IMG/VR virus record: IMGVR_UViG_3300014827_000298
Location: 1 to 24,937 of that record
DNA length: 24,937 nucleotides
From: a virus
Reading direction: 5' to 3' (one strand)
A program made the position numbers and the translations under genes. The notes beneath the pieces were generated by a model. That model had not been told where the DNA came from and did not search any database. It worked only from the letters and a program-made list of their open reading frames with translations. Below, one piece after another: positions 18,762 through 24,937 of this stretch. Position 1 is the first letter of the stretch; each line of letters starts with the position of its first letter.

Positions 18762-19370
18762 TTGAAAAAACAACCTGAAAACTCAAGGCTAATTCATGAA
18801 TTCGAAGGTGGGCCAATTTATCTGTTTTGGCAAAATTCTTTGTTCTTTGGACCAGAGTATAAAAATGATGAAATGAGACCTCTGATTTTACACGATTGTA
18901 GGTATCATTCAGTTTTTGTTGATTTCAAAATAACTCCGACATTAGACTCCGTCGTGTGGGAAAAGGTAGAACTTGCTGTCGAGTGCGAGGAGTGTGAAGA
19001 ATGCGTTGCAGATACCTGTCCTAAGTCGATTGAAGAGGTTGGACAGAAAGGATCAGGGATGCAGATAAGTGAGACACTGGAAGGCTGGTTCATTGATCTG
19101 GGACGATGCACACCTTGGGATGATAGGAATCTAAGACCAATTGTTAAGTCATTCGCCATGAAAATGGAGAAGCAGCTTAGTTCGAATGAGGATAAAGGTG
19201 GGTGGGAGGGAACCTCAGCAGGTTTTCTACTTGAAGAAATCCATGGTAATCTGCGCAGATTGAGAGAAGCAATCAACTCGGGAGCTCCAGAAGAGGTAAT
19301 CAGACGAGCGGCCAACGTGGCAAACTTCGCCATGATGCTGGCTGAGAACGAAGGAAAGCTAGAGAGCTAA
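18762..19370 (+). CDS. Phage early protein with Cys-rich centre and ANVANFAMML tail
   Basis: The start is TTG 18762, 8 bases after GAGAGGTGG; a GTG at 18750 overlaps that site. About 202 residues. The middle holds CEECEECVADTC, four clustered cysteines plus one, a possible metal site. The C-terminal ~55 residues, from GWEGTSAGFLLEEIHGNL to RRAANVANFAMMLAENEG, match a tail common in phage proteins near dNTP-pyrophosphohydrolase-type genes; the tail on its own does not prove that activity. Confidence 0.62.
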   Translation: MKKQPENSRLIHEFEGGPIYLFWQNSLFFGPEYKNDEMRPLILHDCRYHSVFVDFKITPTLDSVVWEKVELAVECEECEECVADTCPKSIEEVGQKGSGMQISETLEGWFIDLGRCTPWDDRNLRPIVKSFAMKMEKQLSSNEDKGGWEGTSAGFLLEEIHGNLRRLREAINSGAPEEVIRRAANVANFAMMLAENEGKLES

Positions 19371-19385
19371 GGGAGGGTCAAAGCC

Positions 19386-19706
19386 TTGGATTACAAGAAG
19401 CTTACCGAGGACTTAATTAAAGCTAGGATAGCTGCAGAAGAAGCTGGTAAAGGTGAAGACGGAGGAACGGCAAACCGCGACATAATGACCATTAAGCTCC
19501 CGTCAGCGAATGAAAAGAAAGTGATCGAAGCTGTCAATGCTGCAGGGCTTTATACCAGAGGACGAACCCGCTGGATTGGATCGCGGTACTTTATCACTCC
19601 CCCGGTATGCGGTCAAGCAAATTCAAGGGTCAGAGCAACGAGAGCCATGGAAAAGATTATGGAGGATGCTGGTTATCATGTGTTGATGTATTGCCGGATG
19701 GATTAA
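19386..19706 (+). CDS. Hypothetical phage protein, 106 residues
   Basis: The start is TTG after GGGAGGG. The first 35 residues are helical and charged (LTEDLIKARIAAEEAGKGED), then ANEKKVIEAVNAAGLYTRGR and a basic stretch TRWIGSRYFITPP follow. The basic, aromatic middle could bind nucleic acid. No family is recognised. Confidence 0.55.
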   Translation: MDYKKLTEDLIKARIAAEEAGKGEDGGTANRDIMTIKLPSANEKKVIEAVNAAGLYTRGRTRWIGSRYFITPPVCGQANSRVRATRAMEKIMEDAGYHVLMYCRMD

Positions 19707-19726
19707 GTAAAGGAGCGGATTGGTTA

Positions 19727-20479
19727 ATGAACGACAAGGAACCGAACTTTGACAGAGTTTCCTTAACACCTGACCAAAAGGTTGTGACATTGAAGGGTGC
19801 TAAAGATCTAGTGCATGGGGCTAGTTATATCTATGAAATGGTTGAAAACGATACCTTAACCGTTGAGATGAGAGACAACATGTGTAGTCTCCTGGATCAT
19901 TATCTCAAGGAGCTTTGTGAGCCGATTGGATATGCATCTCAAGCAGCTGCACGAATCGAAGAAAAGCACGCTGATATACGAAAACTTAACGGCAGGATTC
20001 ATGAGCTAGAACGTAAGTTAGGGGAAGCTGCGCCAATTGATACTGTTCCCAACTTGCTTCGTAACCTCCATGACAGTATCGGAAAGTGGTGGAAGAACGA
20101 GGGCTTTGGCTGGATTCATGAATATGAATATGGTCCATACGGTACAGTCCATCTGAAATTCAGCTTCTCATTTGATCGCATTTTTTCAATGTCAAATACA
20201 CCAGTGAGTGACAAAAAGACCAAAGAAGATGAGCGTAACGACTTGGAGAAACAAGGCTATATTTTTGTTATCGATGAGAGTGAACATCGTTTGATGGACT
20301 GTGATACTAATCGAATCTTACTTCAACATCTCTTAACCAAGCGTTTCCCGTCAATAACAATTCGTTACTGGGAGAATCGGCACGTTCACAAGAGTGATCT
20401 ATTCGCCCTTTGGGGAATCAAAGCTGTTATTCAAGACATAAAGGATCTGGAGACATTCAGCGGAGGAGGTGAGACCTAA
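19727..20479 (+). CDS. Hypothetical phage protein, 250 residues
   Basis: ATG 19727 follows AAAGGAGCGG by 8 bases. The first ~75 residues are helical (NDTLTVEMRDNMCSLLDHYL), followed by a coiled coil at about 85-105 (RIEEKHADIRKLNGRIHELE). A mixed domain with GFGWIHEYEYGPYGTVHLKF ends the protein. The role is unknown; the overall build is a coiled-coil N-terminus with a globular end. It ends 1 base before the next ATG. Confidence 0.58.
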   Translation: MNDKEPNFDRVSLTPDQKVVTLKGAKDLVHGASYIYEMVENDTLTVEMRDNMCSLLDHYLKELCEPIGYASQAAARIEEKHADIRKLNGRIHELERKLGEAAPIDTVPNLLRNLHDSIGKWWKNEGFGWIHEYEYGPYGTVHLKFSFSFDRIFSMSNTPVSDKKTKEDERNDLEKQGYIFVIDESEHRLMDCDTNRILLQHLLTKRFPSITIRYWENRHVHKSDLFALWGIKAVIQDIKDLETFSGGGET

Positions 20480-20480
20480 A

Positions 20481-20729
20481 ATGCATATCAAAGAAATTAA
20501 CCTAGCCAAAGAAGGAAGGTTGCTACCATGTGCTCCTGATGTATGCCAAGAATGCGCAGTGAAGCACGATCCCGAAATGCCGCACAACCAGCAAAGCCTT
20601 TATTACCAGTACAAGTTTTATCAGCAGCACGGCCGCTGGCCAACGTGGGAAGACGCTCTGGCACATTGTACATCCGAAATGCAGGATCTATGGAAAGAAG
20701 CGCTCAAGAAGCAAGGAATCATGATATAG
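20481..20729 (+). CDS. Small Cys-containing phage protein
   Basis: The 82-residue protein has LLPCAPDVCQECAVKHDPEM near the N-terminus: three Cys and one His that may bind zinc. Then LYYQYKFYQQHGRWPTWEDA follows, an aromatic segment seen in many small phage proteins. ATG 20481 lies 9 bases after AGGAGGTG. Tight spacing suggests translational coupling with its neighbours. Confidence 0.6.
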   Translation: MHIKEINLAKEGRLLPCAPDVCQECAVKHDPEMPHNQQSLYYQYKFYQQHGRWPTWEDALAHCTSEMQDLWKEALKKQGIMI

Positions 20730-20739
20730 GGAGGGTCCT

Positions 20740-20985
20740 ATGAAGTACGAACCTGAAGTAGGGGCTGGATTAAACCTCCAAAAGATGTATGACGACTTAG
20801 GAATATACATCGAAAGCCTTGAGGCTCAACGAGCGGCCATCGGTGCCAATCCAAATATTTGCACACATCCGTTAAGTTTGCAGCAAAAGACAGACTTCGA
20901 AGGAGGAAAGTCCATAACACATTGCAAGCATTGTCGGAGAGTTATCCATGCCGTAGGTTTTGACTGTGTACCAATGAGATCGTAA
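20740..20985 (+). CDS. Small zinc-finger-like phage protein
   Basis: The 81-residue protein has a helical front (GLNLQKMYDDLGIYIESLEA) and a C-terminal ICTHPLS ... HCKHCRRVIHAVGFDC region with several Cys and His residues, which could form one zinc site. AGGGAGGG precedes the ATG. Function unknown. Confidence 0.58.
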   Translation: MKYEPEVGAGLNLQKMYDDLGIYIESLEAQRAAIGANPNICTHPLSLQQKTDFEGGKSITHCKHCRRVIHAVGFDCVPMRS

Positions 20986-20998
20986 GGAGGTCTAACTC

Positions 20999-21250
20999 GT
21001 GGAACAACTCAAACCACGTTGCAAATGTGGACAAGCTATGGAATTTAAACCCGGTCAAACCAAAGCCAGGTGCTCGAATAGTAGATGCGGTATGCGCTGG
21101 GAAGTTGGTCCTGAAGGATACTGGGCTACTGGACTCTTCACTCTATCGTTTACCCCGATTTTCACGGAGGCAGTGAAAATCAAACTTAACCACTACGACA
21201 AGTACATGAATTGGAGGAAGAAAAACAGAGGAAGGAGGGCACTGTCATGA
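20999..21250 (+). CDS. Small zinc-ribbon-like phage protein
   Basis: The 83-residue protein opens PRCKCGQAMEFKPGQTKARC and SNSRCGMRW, giving a CxC and CxxxxC zinc-ribbon pattern. The remainder is less structured and ends in a basic tail, NWRKKNRGRR. The GTG start lies after AAGGAGG. The stop overlaps the next ATG (ATGA). Confidence 0.6.
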   Translation: MEQLKPRCKCGQAMEFKPGQTKARCSNSRCGMRWEVGPEGYWATGLFTLSFTPIFTEAVKIKLNHYDKYMNWRKKNRGRRALS

Positions 21251-21513
21251 TTTACAAAAGCTTTCTCGATCACCTAGAAACATGCGGTGGGTGCATTGAC
21301 CTTCGCGACCAAAACAAATGCCAGTATGCATTAGTATGCTCCCATGTCGAGGGAATGGCGAAGAGGAGGGAAATAAGAAATTCGCAGGACCTAATACATC
21401 GTGGTGTTTTATTATCCATGGACATGGAAAAAGCTCCCGCGCCAACGGAAGCTCAAAAGAAAATTACTCAAGTTGATTATACCACACGGAGCGGTGCTTT
21501 ATGCTCCTATTAA
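21247..21513 (+). CDS. Small Cys-rich phage protein
   Basis: The 88-residue protein has [20 protein letters not shown] and [12 protein letters not shown], with four Cys and a His likely forming a metal site. GGAGGG is spaced correctly for ATG 21247. It follows two other zinc-type small proteins, a local clustering of metal-binding micro-proteins. Confidence 0.58.
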   Translation: MIYKSFLDHLETCGGCIDLRDQNKCQYALVCSHVEGMAKRREIRNSQDLIHRGVLLSMDMEKAPAPTEAQKKITQVDYTTRSGALCSY

Positions 21514-21538
21514 ATCAAAGGGAGGGAGTTCAGCTGAT

Positions 21539-21793
21539 ATGAAAAACTCATTAGGTGATTTAAATAATCATTTATTTGCTCAGTTAGAGCGTTTAGGAGA
21601 TGAAGAGCTTAAGGGAGAGAAACTGGTAGAAGAAATCGACAGGGCGAAGGCGATAAATCAGGTTGCTGTGCAAATTATTTCTAATGGCAAGTTAGTACTC
21701 GATGCAATAAAAATAAAAGATGAATATTTGGGCGGTGACAGTAAAAAAATGCCGGTCATGTTACGGGAATCGTTTCTGTCGCCAGAGAAATGA
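21539..21793 (+). CDS. Phage protein paired with HNH endonuclease
   Basis: The 84-residue protein [20 protein letters not shown]..., with [20 protein letters not shown] and [15 protein letters not shown], is a helical protein that repeatedly sits directly before HNH genes in phages and integrated elements of clostridia and bacilli. It overlaps the next gene by 4 bases. Function unknown; the pairing suggests that both act together. Confidence 0.68.
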   Translation: MKNSLGDLNNHLFAQLERLGDEELKGEKLVEEIDRAKAINQVAVQIISNGKLVLDAIKIKDEYLGGDSKKMPVMLRESFLSPEK

Positions 21794-22377
21794 TTATGGC
21801 CCATAAATTTACGCAAGATGAGGATGAATTTCTGAAGGAGCATGTTTGCGGACGTGGAAATGTCGAACTTACCGAGATATTAAATGCTCACTTTGGCTTA
21901 AATCTAGGACTTAACCAAATCAAGGCCTACAAGAAAAATCATAAGTTAAGCAGTGGGCTAGATGGTAGGTTTCTTCCGGAACATACACCATTTAATAAGG
22001 GCAAAAAAGGTACCGGCGGATGGGAGCCTACGCAATTCAAAGATGGTAATAGACCGTGGAACTATCTACCGGTTGGTACTGAGAGAATTAATGGTGACGA
22101 CTACGTAGATATCAAGGTAGCTGATCCAAACAAGTGGAAAGGCAAACACATATTGGTCTGGGAGAACGCAAACGGACCTGTGCCAAAAGGGAGTGTGGTA
22201 ATTTTCGGGGATGGGAATAAGCGTCATTTTGAACTTGATAATCTAATTTTAGTTTCTAGAAAACAGCTTGTTAGATTAAATCAGAACCATCTTATTCAAA
22301 ATGACGCCAATCTGACTAGGACAGGGATCATTGTTGTAGATATTCAAAGCAAAATCGGGGAGAGAAAGAAAAAGTAA
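21790..22377 (+). CDS. HNH endonuclease, phage type
   Basis: The 195-residue protein begins [20 protein letters not shown]; a second start at 21796 is possible. The front half is a DNA-binding, HTH-like domain ([20 protein letters not shown]). The rear half contains [38 protein letters not shown] and DNLILVS, the HNH_3 layout with His, Asp/Asn and His/Asn metal ligands. Such proteins cut DNA, either as homing-type nucleases or in packaging and replication control. The window offers no intron or split gene that would explain homing. Confidence 0.85.
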   Translation: MIMAHKFTQDEDEFLKEHVCGRGNVELTEILNAHFGLNLGLNQIKAYKKNHKLSSGLDGRFLPEHTPFNKGKKGTGGWEPTQFKDGNRPWNYLPVGTERINGDDYVDIKVADPNKWKGKHILVWENANGPVPKGSVVIFGDGNKRHFELDNLILVSRKQLVRLNQNHLIQNDANLTRTGIIVVDIQSKIGERKKK

Positions 22378-22404
22378 GTTAAACGGCTGGAAAGGATAAA
22401 TATC

Positions 22405-22650
22405 ATGACCAACATACACGACCTGATAGGTTGCGTAGTTCACACTCATTACGGTACCGGAGGGAAGGTGATTTATGTCGGTCAGCCTTACAAAGATAAA
22501 TTATTTTTTAATCTTAATTATACCGACCCCAGAGACGGTCACAGATGTATTCTCAACAACCTGAAACTCGTTGAAGGTCAGGTTCTTTGTGAAGGGATTC
22601 CACTAGAAATATTTGGGACACCGGCACCAAGACAATTAACTTTGTTTTAG
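22405..22650 (+). CDS. Small beta-rich phage protein
   Basis: The 81-residue protein MTNIHDLIGCVVHTHYGTGG, then KVIYVGQPYKDKLFFNL and a closing PAPRQLTLF, has the strand pattern of a small SH3-like barrel. GGAAAGGA is upstream. No family is recognised. Confidence 0.58.
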   Translation: MTNIHDLIGCVVHTHYGTGGKVIYVGQPYKDKLFFNLNYTDPRDGHRCILNNLKLVEGQVLCEGIPLEIFGTPAPRQLTLF

Positions 22651-22678
22651 AGATATACAAAGGCGAGGTGATAAATCT

Positions 22679-22837
22679 GTGAGCCATTACTTTTACATTA
22701 CACCTGAGGAGTATCAAATCGCAGAGCAAAACGGTATCAGTGCGGCAACCTTGGAGGCGCGGGTCCGATCGTTGGCTTGGAAAAAGGAAAGGGCGATTTA
22801 TACCCCGCCTCACGAAAAACACCGTCTTGGCCCCTGA
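22679..22837 (+). CDS. Small HTH-like phage protein, 52 residues
   Basis: The protein MSHYFYITPEEYQIAEQNGI, followed by SAATLEARVRSLAWKKERAI and TPP, has the design of small phage DNA-binding proteins: an entry helix, then a turn and helix with NGIS-x-x-TL and a W-x-x-ERAI ending. GAGGTG is 8 bases before the GTG start. It is too short for many gene-calling cut-offs but fits exactly between its neighbours. Confidence 0.7.
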   Translation: MSHYFYITPEEYQIAEQNGISAATLEARVRSLAWKKERAIYTPPHEKHRLGP

Positions 22838-22909
22838 GTAGTAAGTGGTACATCAATCATTGATTTCCGGTTAACTTTAACGAAAGCACAATTATGAGAA
22901 GGTGAAAAA

Positions 22910-23899
22910 GTGGGTAGGAAAGTTTTTGTCACCAGTGATATAAGCGTTGATGAGAGGTTACTTACGGTTGCGGAGAGGGATCCCTTGGCAGCCCTAATCT
23001 GGCCTTGGATATTAACAACATTGGATGATTGGGGAAGAGCTGAAGCTAAATCCAGAATGCTTAAGGCTAAAGTCTTTCCCTGTAATGACATTATCACAGC
23101 TGAATCAATCGCAGCAGCATTGCACTTGTATCACGAAGTTGGACTCATTGAACTATATGAGGTAACTGGCAGGCCTTACTTGTCAGTTCCTCATGATAAG
23201 TGGTTCAAATATCAAACTCATATTCACGGAAGTAAAAGAATAAAGGATGACTCAAAATTTCCACCGCCTCCATTGCCAAATGAAGATAATGCGCGAGAAG
23301 TCGCGGAGTCGCGCGATTCCTCGCGGGAATTCATACCTTCACCTTCACCTACTCCTACGCCTTCAATTACTAACAACAATAATAACGCGCGTGAGGAAAT
23401 TGAGATAACTGTGAACGAATCAGTGGAAATCGTAACCAAAACCGCTCAGATCGTCAACGAATTGAGTGAAACCGTATTCAAAACCGAAGAAACCCGCTCC
23501 ATGGCCATCGGAACACGAGCGGTTTACTGGGCTGAAAAGAACTGGGGAAGGATGATTTCTCCAGGGGAGGCTGAGGATATCATTGCTTGGTGTGATGAAT
23601 TCTCATCCAGAGGAAGCCCTGACCCTGACGGGGTAGTCATTGAGGGCCTGAATGAATGTGATGCAGCTGGTCCAGACGCTCGAAACAAAAGGTATTTAGA
23701 GGGGATTCTTGTCAAATGGCGAGAGGCCGGTGTTCTAACCGTCGATCACGCCAAAGCCCGTAATGCTGAACATAAGAGTAAAAGCTCAAAAGTGCACAAG
23801 CGCAATAAGGGCTCAGGGGACAATCCTCCTAGAATACTTAAAGTCCCATCGGATAAGTACGAGAAATTTTATCTCACGGGGGTGAATGAACCGCTATGA
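22910..23899 (+). CDS. DnaD-type phage replication protein
   Basis: The 329-residue protein starts at GTG after GAAGGTG. Residues ~1-100 form the winged-helix N-terminal domain of phage replisome organisers (MGRKVFVTSDISVDERLL, PWILTTLDDWGR, GLIELYEVTGRPYLSVPH). A low-complexity Pro/Ser/Asn linker (PSPSPTPTPS, TNNNNN) follows at ~140-160, then a DnaD-like C-terminal domain at ~200-290 (YWAEKNWGRMISPGEAEDII, IEGLNECD, YLEGILVKWREAGVLT). These proteins open the origin and help load the helicase. No helicase or loader gene is visible before the window edge; SSB follows two genes later. Confidence 0.8.
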   Translation: MGRKVFVTSDISVDERLLTVAERDPLAALIWPWILTTLDDWGRAEAKSRMLKAKVFPCNDIITAESIAAALHLYHEVGLIELYEVTGRPYLSVPHDKWFKYQTHIHGSKRIKDDSKFPPPPLPNEDNAREVAESRDSSREFIPSPSPTPTPSITNNNNNAREEIEITVNESVEIVTKTAQIVNELSETVFKTEETRSMAIGTRAVYWAEKNWGRMISPGEAEDIIAWCDEFSSRGSPDPDGVVIEGLNECDAAGPDARNKRYLEGILVKWREAGVLTVDHAKARNAEHKSKSSKVHKRNKGSGDNPPRILKVPSDKYEKFYLTGVNEPL

Positions 23900-24663
23900 A
23901 AGGCATTGTTAGCCCGAGAAGTTATGGAACGAAGCTCCTAGAACCAAATAATCACGCAAAAGTGGAATCTCCTGTTACAACGCGGATGTACGATGTTGAA
24001 CATTATGAACGGACTGGAGAACTTGAATATCTAGACGAGGAGGGAACAACTATGCAGCTGATCAGTGCAGTGGAAAAAACAAAAATCATGAGAGCAGAGA
24101 TCACAACTATCGAGCAGTTTGAAGCCATTGGAAATACATCTGATGTGTCTAGGAAATATGACGTCAATAAAGGTACGGTTCAAGGTTTGAAAATATCCTT
24201 GCAGGTCAAGAAAGCAAGGGAGGAAGCGGAGAAGAGTTTAGAGACTCAGGAAGGGTCAAGCGCAGATCAGGCAGATCAGGCAGATCAGGTATTTCTAGAA
24301 CCTGAGGCTCAAGAGCTGCTAGAAGTAGAGGGTGAAGAAACAGTTAACGTCGTACCGGATGAGACAGGGGAATGCCAACCGGAAAATATAGAACAGGCCG
24401 CTCTCAATCACATAGGTGATCGCGAAGTCGCTAGTAAATCCGAACCTTGTTATTTGATCGATGGAGATCCAATCAAATTATCAGAGGATACGCTCGGAAT
24501 AATCATTGATGCCCTTGAAGAGCATTGGGAAAAGCCAGAGAAAGACATAGAGGAACTATGGAAATCAATATCGACCGGCATAAGGACTCTCCACAAAATG
24601 CATTTAAATCGCGCTGAAATTGAGTTCCAGGAGCGGTTAACGGGGGTAATTGCTGAATGTTAA
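23896..24663 (+). CDS. Hypothetical phage replication-region protein
   Basis: The 255-residue protein overlaps the previous gene by 4 bases (ATGA). The part around 85-115 ([20 protein letters not shown]) looks like an HTH. Then comes an acidic low-complexity linker including an ADQ triplet repeat at ~123-131 (9 bases repeated three times). The C-terminal ~60 residues are helical ([20 protein letters not shown]). No enzyme motif is seen. It may connect the DnaD-type protein with other replication factors. Confidence 0.6.
   Translation: MKGIVSPRSYGTKLLEPNNHAKVESPVTTRMYDVEHYERTGELEYLDEEGTTMQLISAVEKTKIMRAEITTIEQFEAIGNTSDVSRKYDVNKGTVQGLKISLQVKKAREEAEKSLETQEGSSADQADQADQVFLEPEAQELLEVEGEETVNVVPDETGECQPENIEQAALNHIGDREVASKSEPCYLIDGDPIKLSEDTLGIIIDALEEHWEKPEKDIEELWKSISTGIRTLHKMHLNRAEIEFQERLTGVIAEC
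24262..24288 (+). repeat. Three exact copies of GCAGATCAG
   Basis: A 9-base unit is repeated three times in frame (Ala-Asp-Gln). It is a slippage-prone short tandem repeat in a coding linker. Confidence 0.85.
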
Positions 24664-24937
24664 ATCGAGTCGTATTGATTGGCCGCCTCACGAAGGATCC
24701 AGAGCTCCGCTACTCACCGAGTGGTGTAGCCGTAACAAACTTCACCTTGGCCATTGATCGTAAATACAAGAACGCTCAAGGCGAAAAGGAAACCGATTTC
24801 ATCCCTTGTGTAATGTTTAAACAACTTGCTGAACTTTGTGCCAACTATCTGGCCAAAGGAAAGCTTGCTTCAGTCGATGGACGACTCCAAGTTAGAACAT
24901 ACAACGATAAGGACGGCCAAAAACACTGGGTTACAGA
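24657..24937 (+). CDS. ssb: Single-stranded DNA-binding protein, 3' end cut by the window
   Basis: The first 93 codons read [45 protein letters not shown] and [16 protein letters not shown], the conserved OB-fold core of bacterial SSB. The ATG overlaps the previous stop by 7 bases. The acidic C-terminal tip lies outside the window. It binds single-stranded DNA of the element during replication; a second, chromosomal copy is expected elsewhere. Confidence 0.95.
   Translation, partial: MLNRVVLIGRLTKDPELRYSPSGVAVTNFTLAIDRKYKNAQGEKETDFIPCVMFKQLAELCANYLAKGKLASVDGRLQVRTYNDKDGQKHWVT

Noticed and set aside
1-24937. CRISPR array
   Set aside because: No set of regularly spaced 24-40 base repeats with unique spacers was seen; the ACGTGCC array has 7-base units at ~10-base steps and no spacers.
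1-24937. Insertion sequence or transposase
   Set aside because: No DDE, HUH or serine transposase motifs and no terminal inverted repeats with target duplications were found.

Overview
The window looks like accessory DNA of a spore-forming Firmicute. Shine-Dalgarno sites are strong, GTG and TTG starts are frequent, base composition is moderately AT-rich, and there are YjcZ-like spore micro-proteins, a LysM peptide and SpoIIIA-like membrane proteins. I cannot name the genus from sequence alone; a Peptococcaceae-type clostridium or a Paenibacillus-like bacillus would both fit.

Layout, left to right. (1) 1-5854 is a patchwork of short + strand transcription units resembling a defence island: a DUF488 protein coupled to a probable dual-OB protein, a nucleoside-deoxyribosyltransferase/TIR-like protein, a small XRE regulator, a GIY-YIG-like domain fused to an ~80-residue module, an AAA/STAND ATPase, and a free-standing copy of the same module. 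Several units carry a similar box, roughly GACACGTTTnCCC, upstream. (2) 5855-9640 holds micro-genes and debris: decayed copies of the XRE gene and of the ~80-residue module, a Phe-rich minus-strand peptide, two YjcZ-like peptides, a His-rich LysM peptide, a conserved 121-residue protein and a stand-alone ATP-dependent DNA ligase. A terminator-like hairpin with a GATGGGGGCC 3' arm recurs across this stretch. (3) 9639-13690 is a minus-strand operon: a soluble FtsK/SpoIIIE-type translocase, a replication-relaxation protein, a small membrane protein resembling the C-terminal half of SpoIIIAD, an M23/LytM peptidase whose membrane segment resembles the N-terminal half of SpoIIIAD, and two further membrane or exported proteins. 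(4) 13806-15384 is a regulatory hub of XRE genes, with two reading leftward and three small genes reading rightward.

(5) 15564-15612 is the 3' part of a tRNA-Trp, from the anticodon stem to CCA. A tyrosine integrase gene begins 9 bp away, and copies of ACGTGCC lie on both sides, which is the layout of an attachment site. (6) 15621-24937 is a temperate phage-like early region: integrase and CI-type repressor on the minus strand, then Cro-like, excisionase-like, a run of tightly packed small genes, an HNH endonuclease with its usual partner, a DnaD-type replication protein, and SSB cut by the window edge.

Reading of the whole: two mobile modules abut at a tRNA-Trp attachment site. The right one is a prophage-like element. 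The left one combines a DNA pump, a replication/relaxation protein and a membrane-plus-peptidase set reminiscent of the sporulation SpoIIIA-SpoIIQ channel with SpoIIIE. This possible DNA-transfer machine is the most interesting hypothesis here, and it is inference from weak similarity plus gene order.
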